From assembly GCA_030544215.1 (NCBI GenBank), contig JARZZO010000013.1, forward strand, positions 43,659,196 through 43,723,195: a stretch of DNA of 64,000 nucleotides. The letters are read 5' to 3'. A program made the translations under genes and the position numbers. Below, one piece after another: positions 11,212 to 22,440 of the stretch (position 1 is its first letter; every line of letters begins with the position of its first letter). The stretch comes from Zantedeschia hybrid cultivar. Taxonomy: Eukaryota > Streptophyta > Magnoliopsida > Alismatales > Araceae. The notes under the pieces were generated by a model. The model was given only the letters and a program-made list of their open reading frames with translations, did no database searches and had not been told where the DNA came from.

Positions 11212-13198
11212 TATATATATGCATATTATTGGTAAAAATATCGATCATTATCTTAAGTGAGTATTGATACTTTCACACTTATAATGGACAAAGATTAGTA
11301 AGGCTGATGTTAGCGGGTGCTCCTGATGTCAGCCCTTTGGATTTTGACAATAGCGAATGGGAGTCCTGTCATATTTTGGAATTTTGCTAAATTCTGTGTT
11401 TATAGTAAATATGAGAAATTCTTACCTTACACCCTTAAATCGTTTGACGCCAGGTTTATGCATATGCACACAGCCGTATAAGGTAACATTTTCCATCAAG
11501 GGTGGGTTCCACAAAATCTGTGAGCCTAGACATCTTTTATCAATCTTTCGAAAGGTGTCCTTGTGGCATGTTTTTGTACCAAGAAATTGAAACTTGAGTT
11601 AAGTTGGATGCTAAAAGAAAAGTTTGGTGAATGCTGCCTCCAAAGAAAGAAACTTCTCACCTAAATAGCAAAACCAAGAATCACATAAGCTCAAGTGACT
11701 CCAAGAGAGGGGACTATGTTCAACCAACGCCTTCTAGAGGTCAAAAGGTGCACCCAAAGGCTCCTATAGACCATCTTGTGTGGGGTCTTTAAGGCTATAA
11801 TTCTCAAAATCTTGTAATTTTGGGACGGAGCAAATGAGGCCCAAGACTTATCTAACTTAGATGACTCTCCTCTCTAAATCTTCTTCTTCTCATGCAGATC
11901 CCTGTGGGATTGTGGGATCCATTCCCTCCCATGACTGATGTGGGCCTATGCTGTTATTGGGCTTCTATGTGGGCCCCCCCAATGAGTCATCCGTTCTGCC
12001 TAAGGTAAGTTGTGGGGCCCACATTGGACGTTTTCCGGAGTGTAAGTGGCCAGTCCACGAGATGCCTCAAATCATCGTGAATTGAAAACCGATAATCCTA
12101 AAAAATTGACGAATTCAAAATTGAAAAGTTATGAGATTTTAGTTATTTGGATTGATGAAAAGTACCTAACAACCATTGAAATTTTGGATTCTTTTTGCTT
12201 CGTTAACGTATGAAGTCTTTGGATTTCTTTGTATTTGAATTGACATACTATATTAAAAATCTAAACCAAGATTGTCCCTCGTCTGGTTTTTCATGGATAA
12301 ACAACAGCAGACTGAAGCTAAGATAGTTTTGTCTCCTCAAATCAATGATTTCAAAACAAAGTTTTCAGTGTTTTACCCCATCCCAAAGTGACCCGCAGAC
12401 ATAGCTGAAACCATAGAGGCATTTTTGTCACTTCAACTTTAATCAAACAATAGCGGTTGTTTAGATAAAATAACCAATGATGACGTAGTGATAGATTTGC
12501 AAGCGTCATGTAATAGGGGTATGCATGTGAACATACACTCCTTATTATAATAGAAAGCACGTAATTTAATCTATAATAATGCCACATTAGCAAGCAACCC
12601 TTTCCCCACTTTGACAGCAAAATGAGTTATTTGAAATTATCTATATCGAATTGCTAATATCAGAATAAGAGACATTTTACTTTGATAGTGGTGTGAGGTC
12701 CACTGACAGAATAAGCCGAATAAATAATTCTTACGTGTTGAGTGGAATTACTTATTCTGCTTATTCAAAGAATAAATAATTCTGACGAATATAACTAATT
12801 CCGCATATCAAAATAGAATAACCTTAGTCGTGCAATAAATAGTCTTATTCTTTCCTCATCCTGCTGTCGAAGTAGGGTTAGAGTTCTTACAAACTTTGTA
12901 GCTGGATACGGGTCCCTGGCCAAGTGTATTCAGAGTTTAGACCTGTGCGAAGGGTCCAGTTCCCACCTTGAGAGATCAGCTGAAAGCGAAACCCTAACCT
13001 AGAGGTATTTCTGATTTATTGTCGGTCTAAGTAGCTTATTAACGTCAATAGGATGAATTGCTGTGATTTCTTTCTTTAGAGTAAACACATGGACCGATGG
13101 CAACTCCCCAATATTTTTCCATTTCATGCTATGGACTGTAAAGCTCAGACATGTTGGATTCATATGTTGTCCTCTCCTTTTGAAATAGGAGTTTAAAA
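11212..13198. other. Intergenic
   Basis: No gene recognised. About 12615-12835 is an AT-rich stretch with repeated 'gaataaataattct' and 'gtggtgtgaggtccactgac' that resembles 60430-60680 in the SnRK2 intron, probably a MITE relic. The short open frames look like chance. Confidence 0.4.
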
Positions 13199-13314
13199 GT
13201 TGTTTGGTTTGACAAAAAAATATTGTAAAATATTGAAGATATAGTATTTTATGTCTCACAAAAATATAAGTTTTTACGTTATTAACTATGGTATTTTATG
13301 TCAAACCAAACAAC
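13199..13314. mobile_element. MITE with GTTGTTTGGTTTGACA inverted ends
   Basis: Left end GTTGTTTGGTTTGACA (13199-13214) and right end TGTCAAACCAAACAAC (13299-13314) are perfect inverted repeats. The core has 'tattttatgtctcacaaaaa', shared with copies at about 6590 and 60068. The CACTA element inserted immediately beside its right end. Confidence 0.8.
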
Positions 13315-13337
13315 ATCACTACAAGGGAGGCATGTTT

Positions 13338-13655
13338 TGTCAGCGAATATATGTCAACGGCTATAGATACTTGTCGACAAAGAGAATATATGTCGACGGC
13401 TTTAATATAGCCGTCGACATATGTAATAAATTAAAAAAAAAATAACAGTAAAAACTATATGTCAACGGCTATATGTGTAGCCGCTGACATATATTATATA
13501 TGTCAACGGCTACACATATAGCCGTTGACATATATACTATATGTCAGCGGCTAAACTGTAGCCGTTGACATATCTGATATATGTCAGCGGCTACACTTAT
13601 AGCCGTTGACATATCTACTATATGTCAGCGGCTACACTTATAGCCGCTGACAAAA
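13338..13655. repeat. CACTA left subterminal repeat array
   Basis: About a dozen units of the TATGTCAACGGCTA/TAGCCGTTGACATA type in both orientations, many forming short hairpins such as 'gtcaacggctacacatatag' with its complement following. In CACTA elements such arrays are the binding sites for the element's own transposition protein. Confidence 0.9.
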
Positions 13656-13659
13656 GACC

Positions 13660-13922
13660 GCCCCCCTTTTTCTGTCTCCCTCCCGAGCCCTAGCTCCCTG
13701 TCTCCATCTTTTCCCCTCTCCTAGTCCTAGCCACTGCTGGTCGCCTCCGCTCTGCCCGCCATCGTCGCCGGTCGCCTCCGCTCTGCCCGCCATCGTCGCC
13801 GTCCGCTCGGCCCGCCGTAGTCATCGGTCCCACCCGCCATTGTCGCCGGTCTCGTCCGCTCGGCCCGCCATCGTGCTCGCCCACTGGCCACCGGCCATTC
13901 TCCTTTCCACGGCCCACTGCAG
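13660..13922 (+). other. GC-rich probable leader exon of the CACTA element
   Basis: A sharply GC-rich block in AT-rich DNA, beginning after the left subterminal array and ending in CTGCAG followed by GTATAA, a good splice donor. It includes two exact 31-bp tandem copies (13739-13769 and 13770-13800, 'gtcgcctccgctctgcccgc...') and degenerate copies after them. I see no protein I know in it. It could be the first exon of an element transcript spliced to the captured exons; that is inference. Confidence 0.5.
13739..13800. repeat. 31-bp tandem duplication in CACTA leader
   Basis: Two identical adjacent 31-bp units beginning 'ggtcgcctccgctctgcccg'. Degenerate continuation 'gtccgctcggcccgcc' follows to about 13880. 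Confidence 0.9.
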
Positions 13923-15203
13923 GTATAATTTTTTAAAAATCTAGATGCTCGTAGGTATAATTTTGTAAAAATCTCAGAATGGTGTGAATAAGAAGCAAGC
14001 AGGCTCGAAAAAAAAGCATACGATAATCTTGCATGTTTTCTACAGAGATACGTTATGCTTTTATGTTGGTTTATCTTTTTAGTCTACACCAGAAGAAATT
14101 GGTTCCATATGGAAGGAACACGTCCCCCCCACCACCCCCCCAACCAAAAAAAAAAAAAGATACAGATGGGAGAAATTAGCCTGATATTGGAGGAAAGATA
14201 CATTTAGTTGAAGGCTTGTGGAAAAAGTGAAGATAGGTTGTACATGGAACACTTCCTGCTAATTCCCTGCTTCCCAAAGATAATTCCCAGCATCGAATCG
14301 ATGCTACGTCACATGTAATGCATTGGCTTGGCTCGGGCAGCTGGAGGAGGAGCTACCTGGACTATCTCTGGGGGATATTGTTGACCCTACTATCCAGCCT
14401 AACATGATCTCATGCAGCTCAACAATGCGCCAAGGTAGACGATTGAAACAGTCATCAATGAGGCCCCTACCAGGCTCAGTGTAATTGCTCAAAGGCAATG
14501 GTCTCATTGATCTCCTTAGGTTCAGTATGAGTTCAATTTGATTGCTTCGTTAAACCATGGTCTCTAACTCGATTCCAGTGGATGACGCCAAAAACGAGGT
14601 CAGAATTAGCTGAGCTGATGTGGCCTAATCCTAACTTGCAAATCATGAAAGGCTAGATCCTAAAAGCATTTGGACTTCACAAGACAAGGTGAAATGTCCC
14701 TCATAGTGACCCTAGGGAAAACCCACTGATGCTTAAGTCAGCAAAAGGTCCATGATAAGTAAGAGCACATGAGTTGACTGGATTGTACAGTACCTAGTCC
14801 AAACTCCAGTAGTTAGTTAGATGGTATAGTAAGAGGCATTGAAGCAGCTATTTCTGAAAGCTGGTTTGAGGTTACTCCTTGGAGGGACATAGAAGCTACT
14901 TTAAGCTTGATGTGTGGCAGATCTGAAGATGGATAAGAGGTCAGATCTGATCTGCCTTATCACTAACTTGTTAGGTAAATCTAGTACCCCTATTCCGATC
15001 TGTAGTTAGAGCCACGTTGAGAGGGATCCGCAGTCATCTTCTGACTTCTGCATAGAGCAAGTCAGTCATAGGCTCGTCCCAATGGATGCAGGCTAATTGG
15101 TCAGGTTCCATTGAGTCAACAGTCACATCCAAGCATTGCTTAATGGGCCAAAGATGGGCCTCATCAATCACGCGAATAATAATGAGTTAATCACAAATAT
15201 AAA
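13923..15203. other. Unassigned CACTA interior
   Basis: No exon or transposase motif recognised. It may be element backbone, AUG2 intron, or other captured DNA. A short stretch at about 14300-14500 has coding-like composition but no recognisable protein. Confidence 0.4.
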
Positions 15204-15645
15204 ATTCAAAAGTTGGAAAGATGCACCCCATTCTGCTCAAGGTGGACAGGTCAGTCCTGCTACCAAGTTCAGTGGATGAACTCCTAAGCTTCTGGAGATC
15301 CTCGTACTTCCCCAAGGAGGACTGTCAGATTTGGTGGTTGATTCTTCATGCTACCATTTGTGCTATCTGGGGTGAGAGAAATAGGAGAATTTTCAAGAAT
15401 GAATTTCTGGTCCTGAGAGAGTAGTATCTTTAATTTGTGATAGGGTAAGAGAATGGGCGATCGCTTCTTGTAAAGGGGTTCCCTCACACACCCCTTTTTG
15501 TTTTGTTGGGAAGTCGGTCTTAACCAGGTTTGGTACACCATCTTGGTGTTTTTATATGCGGGCTCTTTGTTGTGGCTTCCTTATATACGTGTACATCTCC
15601 CATTTTTTTTGTTTAATACAATTATGGTACTATCCACTTTCAAAA
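15204..15645 (+). pseudogene. LINE 3' fragment (reverse-transcriptase zinc-binding region)
   Basis: The frame beginning at about 15221 reads LLSFWRSSYFPKED..QIWWLILHATICAIWGERNRRIFKNE. This is the pattern at the C-terminal end of plant L1-type ORF2 proteins (zf-RVT region, WxERNxRIF motif). A stop follows at 15421-15423, then decayed coding sequence (REWAIASCKGVP) and a 3' end with a short A run at about 15641-15647. It is 5'-truncated and nested inside the CACTA element, probably in an AUG2 intron. It is a different LINE type from the one at 29851-36005, since no RNase H follows. Confidence 0.65.
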
Positions 15646-15855
15646 AAAGTTGTGTACTTCACTATTTTTGATTTGTTATCCCTCCTTATGTTCCGTAGTT
15701 TTACACCTCTTGATAGCAGTAAATGTCTTACTATGGTTGAAACTCTAAAGTGTCTTCTGATGTGGAATATGATACCGTCTACTTCTTGGAATACTATCTG
15801 CCCCTTGTTTCACCTTTTTAATATGTTAATATTCAAGTTGATGTCTGTTTTATAG

Positions 15856-18800
15856 GAAGATGGGCAAAGCGTGCCTAATTCATCTGCCAGTGATAAGAAT
15901 GATGATTTGATAAAGGTCCTTAGAGAGCTTACTTCTGTTCAACGAAACATCGCTACTTTGCAAGTAGAACTTCAAGGAAGGAAGGTTAGTTTTATTGCTA
16001 ATTATAAAAATGTGAAATTACCTATATGTTGTTGTTCATTTATGTTTGCCTTTACTTATTTGCTGCTACTTGTTATTAAATGTTTATTTTGTATTAAAAA
16101 ACTATTATATGCTTATGAAATGCCCTCAGGATAGTCATTATGTCGAGTGAGATTTATATAGTGTTCACCATACTATATATTAAACTACTAGCAAACTACA
16201 TATTTGTCTCTTCTATTTTCCATTTTTAAAAATAGCATGGTATTTTATTAGTCTGTTAGTACCCTAGTTAAATAGTTATACTTTATTGGGTATTGGATGT
16301 GTGCCTCTGAATATGCTGCCAATCTATTCTTCCATAAATACCCATGGCCATGTTTCTGTGAAGGCTTAGATATGGATGGTTGGCTATTGATTTGCCTCTT
16401 TACTTCTCTATTTTGGATTCTGGTTAGTAGTTTGTTTTTTAATCCCCATCTAGTCGGTGGATTGCAAGAACTCTTCTTTTAAAGGCTTTGTGCTTGTAAT
16501 TTCAGGATGATAAGAATGTTGCACATCTAACCCATGTGAGTGAAATGGAAAAGAAAATTGAGTCTTTGGCAAGAATGACTACGATCATGAAAGATGTCAT
16601 TCAGAATAAGGTGATGCTTTCACATGATCTGTATTATTTTTTCTCGTTGTTACCTGTCATCCTGAGAAATTTCATTTTTTTCCCTCAGTAAAAGGAGGGT
16701 CACTATGCTTGCCGCAATGAGCACTTAACAGTAACTTTATATGACTAGTTAATTATTGTAACTTTATATGACTATTTAATTATGACTTGCTCTCTGATTC
16801 AACGTGGATTTATGTTATTAGGTCTTTTGGATTTTTTTTCCTTTACTGGGAGTACAACATAATTTTGTCGATGCTACACATAGTTAATTCCTATGTTCAG
16901 TCCGAGAAAATCAGAGAAAAAGAAATAAAAAGCTGGACTTTCCCTCAAGTTTTCCTCTCTTCTTTTCCAGTTCATATGATAATCACTGTAAATCAGCTTC
17001 TGAGGGTTCTATATATTTGTCTAAAACTAGATGTTCTATTTTTTATTTTCTTTTGTTTTATGGTGCTTATCCTCTTCCTAGTTTCTTTATATTTTCATCA
17101 GAAATTGGAAGATTATCATCAGAGGAAGTCTATTTTTCTGATTGAATGGGATGACATAGGTGGGTATTAGAGGGGGCCTCATTATCAATGCTTCCGAAAT
17201 CCTTTGCTGTGCAGTGGATAGAAAAAGCTTTGGGATGGTTTATTACAGCAGCCAACGTGACCGGTATTCCATATGGATCTTGTAATGCAGAGGAAATGGA
17301 TGAAGAAATTGGATATATTACAAGTGGTTAAATCATCATGTGAAAATCTGCATAGGTTTTGTGACTGAATATTTGAATGTCTTGGAATCTAGTGATAATC
17401 TTTTCATCCTGCAACCTTTGGGAGGGCACACATGGATTTCTGTTATTTGGTTGAGAGAAAATAGATGCAATCAAGGTCTCTGAGAAAGAAGTTCTTAATG
17501 TGGGATACTAGCTGGATTCAGGAGAACCATCCCATTTTGATCCCTTGCATGGCACGGAGTTTTGCATCTACATTTCAAATTTATAATTCCTCTGACGTCT
17601 CTGCTATTTTTACATCGTTTGTCATAATATCCACCTTTAAGGAAGACAGATTGAGTATCTCAACAAATCACAAGCCAGAATAGACAGATTTTGCCTTCTT
17701 TGGCATATCATATCAGCTTGGATCACTGGCAATTCAGTCACCAACTTGATGGTGTTCACATTTATTGATTTCTATTCACCCAGGTTTATGACAAGATCCT
17801 TGTTTAAAGTGTTGTTGTCATGCCAGAAGGGCTCATATCCTTTTTGGGAGACCAGCCCAATTGACCTGTAGGAGTTTGATGAGACTCGGGCTTTGGAAAG
17901 CTGGGTTGACTGGTAAAAGTTGGCAAGAGAGAGTGATGACCATGGGCTGACTAGTTTTAAGGGTTCAAATTCCATCACTGAAACTAGCTCTTCCTCAAGT
18001 AGCTAGCTCAAAATCTGTCTTTGACCTATGCAAGTTGGAAAAATCTGTTAGAGACTGTTACTCATTTGGTTTTTTTGCAAATAATCCCCTAAAAGACAGT
18101 GTATTTATTAAAATCCCCCTGTACAACATGTTTGTGTGAATAACCACCTGTAGTTTAACCATATCTTGAAATAATGCCCTGCTGCTTGCCCACTAATGTC
18201 CACCTCAACAAACTATTTATCACGTCAGGGTTGTATCATACCCAAATGATCACCTTAATTTTATTTCTAATATTTCATCCATCCATTTCTTTTTCCTCTT
18301 CCCTTATTCACTATCATAAATGGGGCCCAACTGTGATGAAGATATTCTTTGAATGTTCCTCATTTTGTATGGCTGTATTGTCCTTTGTGGCAAATGCAAG
18401 GAGAAAGCAAACCTTGGGGTGTTTTTCTAAATATATCAAACACCAAAGGAATTTTCACAAATATGGAACTTTTACTGGCTTATTTTCAAAAAACCTTACT
18501 CCTTTAAAAGGTTGAACCCATTTGGCAATCAAAATAATGCTTTGCAGGTCATTCCATCATCTGATGATTTTCTGTTTGGCAAACAATTGTTGGAAGTAAG
18601 AAAATGTTCAACATGGGAATGAAATATCCAACCATTTTTTTTCCTTTATTGGAGGGAAGCACTCCAATAGAAATCACCCAATTATTCTGTCATTTGGTCA
18701 AGTATTCTATGTCTTGAATATTTCAATTGCCAAATGTTTTTTTTACCAGCCAAGTTAACTCCTTATTCCACCTACATATTCCAATGCCAAATGGGGAGTA

Positions 18801-18963
18801 AAAGCAAATAATTTTAGAAATTGAAACCCACATCACTTCACCATATCCTTTTGCTCAATCTTTTCACTGAAGGATCTGTTTGTCTTTTTGACAGGATCGG
18901 ATCATTGCACGACTGCAGCAACCTTATTCTCTGGATTGCATTCCAGTTGAAGCGGAATATCAG
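15856..18963 (+). pseudogene. AUG2: Captured fragment of augmin subunit 2 gene (three exons)
   Basis: Three exons with intact AG/GT borders. 15856-15984 encodes 43 aa (DDLIKVLRELTSVQRNIATL...ELQGRK), 16506-16610 encodes 35 aa (DDKNVAHLTHVSEMEKKIE...DVIQNK), and 18895-18963 encodes 23 aa (DRIIARLQQPYSLDCIPVEA..YQ). All are phase 0 and join into one 101-aa open frame. I recognise it as the central coiled-coil region of plant AUG2 (HAUS2-like). This is a subunit of the augmin complex, which recruits gamma-tubulin to microtubules in spindle and phragmoplast. The first exon and the C-terminal half are absent, so a normal subunit cannot be made. The whole fragment lies inside the CACTA element, and retained introns show capture at the DNA level. 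Introns are 521 and 2284 bp. Confidence 0.88.
17090..18000 (+). other. Decayed coding-like segment in the AUG2 intron
   Basis: Interrupted frames such as HQRKSIFLIEWDDIGG and LNVLESSDNLFILQPLGGH have the look of a decayed DUF4283-type (LINE ORF1-like) sequence. There are many stops and frame changes. The identification is weak. Confidence 0.25.
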
Positions 18964-19180
18964 GTAAGCCATAATTGAACTTAGTAAATGCTTGAAATGA
19001 ATGTTGATATTTGCTGCTGTTGTGATGCTTGAAAGTGTGAATGTGTTTATTTGAAAGTGTGAATGTGTTTATTTGTACATGTTGATGTGTTTTTGTATAT
19101 CTTTGTAAGGACAAATCTGTATATACAGGAAAAATATATAATTTATTAATTTAATATTTTATTTTTTTTTCTTAGTAACT

Positions 19181-19616
19181 ATTTGTCAGCGGCTTTATAG
19201 CCGTCGACAAATAGTATTTGTCAGCGGCCTCTCTCAGGGAAAACGTTTTGTCAGCGGCTTTAAAGCCGTCGACAAATAGTATTTGTCAGCGGCTTAGGTC
19301 GCTGACAAAACTATTTGTCAGCGGCTTAGGTCGCTGACAAAACTATTTGTCGACGGCTTTAAAGCCGTCGACAAATAGTATTTGTCGACGGCTACCATTA
19401 GCCGTGGACATATGCCCTATTTGTCAGCGGCTAACCTCCGTAGACATATATAGTATATGTCAGCGGCTCTATGTAGCCGTTGACAAATATATGCCAACGG
19501 GACTTTTGTCCACGGCTTTGTCAGCGGCTGTGAAGCCGTCGACATAAGTATTTGTCAGCGGCTGTTTAAGATTTGTCAGCGGCTCTTAGCCGCTGACAAA
19601 TCCTGTTTTTCTTGTA
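19181..19616. repeat. CACTA right subterminal repeat array
   Basis: Around twenty copies of the TTTGTCAGCGGCT/AGCCGTCGACAAA type, in both orientations and with irregular spacing, run up to the right terminal repeat. The irregular spacing and both orientations distinguish it from a CRISPR array. Confidence 0.92.
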
Positions 19617-20794
19617 GTGCATGTTCGCGGATCTAATAGATGTTCACTTCTGTATCTTTTTTCAATACTTTTTTTTTTTTTGTCTCCGGAGAATTCAACT
19701 CTCCTCTCCTCCTTGGCTTGAATTAGTGAAAAGAATTTAGATCTTCTATGATGATGGTCTGAATTCTGTCCTTAAACCATTAAGTGTTAGGTCAGCGTCA
19801 AGTGTCAACATTGACAGCTCTAATTATTTAAAGATATCTTTCATAAAAAATTGATGAGGAAAGGTATGGTAGTTTTATCCATCGTTGTCGCAAATAAATT
19901 AGGCATATTGAAAAATGGCATTTTTTAAATTTAAATATGATGAACAAATAATGGAATTAATTTGAAAAAGGTGTAAGATGTATGTTCAATAAAGCAATCT
20001 TTCTCTACCTTGGAGTACCCTCCGTTGCACTATATAGGAAAAAATGACTTGTCCCATATGAATGAGAAACTTAGGACCTTTCTTTTTTTAACCTAGAGTG
20101 TCCCCATTTTATAAAAATATTCTCTATCTTGTTTATATTTTTAAAATTAATATAAATGTTAAATATAAGCATGCATGCATGCACACTCGTCATTCACCCA
20201 CATCAGCCTAATGTCAACCAAAATTTTGCTTGCCATTAAGTAAACATCAACATGGCCAAGTTGCATGCTGCCACAATGCAAAGGGTCTATACTTCTGTGC
20301 CACTTGGATTTCCCTTTGAACAAAAAGATTGGAAGATCAAATGTCACACCTACTATAGTCAAAATGAGGTTTGTTGGTCAGACTCATACATCTAACATTC
20401 ATGAACTCTTCACAACTAGTAGTTATGAAAGAAAGGTATTATACAATACCTTTCCTTTGGCCTAATTTTGGAAAGGATTATATACATATGTGAACCCTTA
20501 AATAGATGGGGTATGAGTGGCAGTTTGCACATCCCTTTCACCTCCATTTACCAATCTCTAGGGAGCAACACATCTTAGGCAAAGCCTAAGTAGGGAGTTG
20601 CCCGATGCCTATCAATAATGACAAATGATGCTGTCCAACGGTGAGGGTATGGAGACCACCATCATGATGGCCCCATGCATGCTCATCACTCTTCAAATTA
20701 AATCCAACATTGAAGAGATGTCCAACTCACGAACTTAATACAACATGTAATCAGCTCAAACGTTTCGTTCTAGATTAGGCTTATTCTCCTGAAA

Positions 20795-21040
20795 CCAACC
20801 AGTTAGAACAATTGGTTTTATCTTTTGACCTTTCTTTGGGGGGTTATTGGTTCAAGTCAGTTAAGAGCCAAAATGCTTCTTATTGTTCTACCACCGTAGG
20901 ATTATGTCACCAGGTTTGTGGGATTAGTTACCGGAAAAATAAGTTTGTGCTCGAAATTATCGCCTAATTAGGTGGAATCATCGATTTGAATGGAATTATG
21001 TCCTTATCAGGAGAAAAATATTAAGCTTTAAAAATGACTT
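20795..21040 (+). mobile_element. tRNA-like SINE copy (same family as 52491-52944)
   Basis: A-box-like 'gttagaacaattgg' and B box 'ggttcaagtc' (near 20851) are followed by a body with 'aattatcgcctaattaggtg' (near 20957), which matches the complement of the SINE at 52491-52944. No target duplication was identified, so the limits are approximate. Confidence 0.5.
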
Positions 21041-21200
21041 TTTCTCCCCTTGAGGTTGTACGTATATTCCCTTGATACAATTGAAAATTGTCTATTTTTT
21101 ACTGAAAAAAATATAATTGTGTGCTCGTGAATGACACATTCAGACCCTTTTTATTGTAATCTCATAGTCCATAAAGTATTCATTCATTGGACATAATCTA

Positions 21201-21569
21201 AGGGGGCGTTTGCATTCTCAATATTTTTTCGAAAAGTAAAGAATCACGAGAGTATTTTTAGGAGGGTAACAAATTACGGGAAATATTTTTATGTAAAACA
21301 AAAATACATGTTTGCGTATCTCATGAAAAAATAAAAAATATAGAGAAAATGTGATGTGAGAATCTGATGTGGGGAGAGAGAGTATGATAAATATTTTCTG
21401 TAGAAATATTTCCCCGTGGGAAGGGATGGAGAAATAGTTCCCGGGGAAAAAGGAATATTTTGATAATATAGGAAACATTTTACCAACTAATTTTTACTCG
21501 CATTTGCAAAACATATGAAAGTTAATTAAAAAAATATTTTCCGACAAAATTTTAGCCCACGCAAACACC
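21201..21569. mobile_element. MITE with AGGGGGCGTTTGC / GCAAACACCCT ends
   Basis: Left AGGGGGCGTTTGC and right GCAAACACCCT are inverted, with complementary AT-rich arms inward ('aatattttttcg' against 'aaaatattttccg'). CTA on both sides may be a 3-bp target duplication, as in PIF/Harbinger-type MITEs. No coding. Confidence 0.55.
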
Positions 21570-22050
21570 CTCTACGTCATCCGGCATCAAAAATATAAAA
21601 GGAAGAAAGACTTTTTCTCTTCCAAAGTTCAAGGATGAAGAAGAAACATGCGAAAGGGATGAATCCAAATCCATGAATGATTAATTAGTTGACATGTGTG
21701 CATCTTTGTATGTGCATATGCGCGTGCAAGTGCGCACAGTGTATACATTATATATTTTCTTTTTAATATAGGGCATACACTTCTTAAAGTAGGTAATTTC
21801 ATTTTCTAACAAGGACATATATACAAAGACTTTTCTTTTTTTCCCTAAACTCTAGTCGCTACATCATCCTAAGAGTTTTCTTGTCCTCTTATATATGGGC
21901 CAAATGGCCTATACATGAACAGATGAACAGATGGGTTTGTGCATGGTCTAGTCCGGAAAAGGAGAAACCAAAGCAGCTTTATATCTCAACATTGGATGTG
22001 CAAACCACTTGCCCGGCATGCCTGTCTGTAGAAAGTTGGGTATCAATTAT

Positions 22051-22440
22051 GAGTAATACTTGCTGCAATGTCCCTGCGTGCTGCACGCAAGAGTATTGCA
22101 GCAAGTAAACCAACTTTTTTTTTTTTAATTTTTTTTTCTAGGTCGGCTCCGAAGTCTCCTAACCGTCCGTACAATACAATGCTCGATCGGACGATCCAAA
22201 AAAACTTAAAAAAGAAAAAAATTGTGCTCCAGTGAACAATGAATACCGTACCTTTTTATTGTCCACCGCAGCTTGATTTTTAATTTTGCAGATTTTCTTG
22301 GGTCGTACGATCGAATATTCCATTGTACGGACGGTTATGACACTTTGAAGCCAACCTAAAAATAAATTAAAAAAATAAGAAGAGTAATACCCACTGAAAT
22401 GCTCCTGTGTGCAGCACGCAGGAGCAGTGGGTGGGGTGAG
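22051..22440. mobile_element. GAGTAATACTT-family element with hairpin at each end
   Basis: It starts GAGTAATACTTGCTGCAATG. The first 57 bases fold on themselves (TACTTGCTGCAAT pairs with ATTGCAGCAAGTA at 22095-22107). The last 60 fold too (CCCACTG..GCTCCTG with CAGGAGC.AGTGGG). Internally, 'ccgtccgtacaa' (22163) pairs with 'ttgtacggacgg' (22323). It encodes no protein. Confidence 0.6.

Larger units (their letters stand above)
13317..19619. mobile_element. Non-autonomous CACTA (En/Spm) element carrying gene fragments (Pack-CACTA)
   Basis: The left end is CACTACAAG then, 10 bases later, TTTGTCAGCG. The complement of the right end is CACTACAAG then, 10 bases later, TTTGTCAGCG, giving 29-bp terminal inverted repeats with the outer and inner blocks identical. 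CAT flanks it on both sides (13314-13316 and 19620-19622), the 3-bp target duplication expected for CACTA elements. Inside each end are arrays of TGTCARCGGCT subterminal repeats in both orientations. No transposase-like reading frame is present. Cargo from left to right: a GC-rich leader exon, unassigned sequence, a LINE 3' fragment, and three exons of augmin subunit 2. Mobilisation would need a transposase from elsewhere. Confidence 0.93.
19623..22050. other. Intergenic with SINE and MITE copies
   Basis: No gene recognised. Contains a SINE copy at about 20795-21040 and a TIR element at 21201-21569, listed separately. The short open frames here match no family I know. Confidence 0.45.

Noticed and set aside
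19181..19616. Regularly recurring TTTGTCAGCGGCT units, CRISPR-like at first sight
   Set aside because: Units occur in both orientations with irregular spacing and no unique spacers, in a plant genome, next to a CACTACAAG end: CACTA subterminal repeats.
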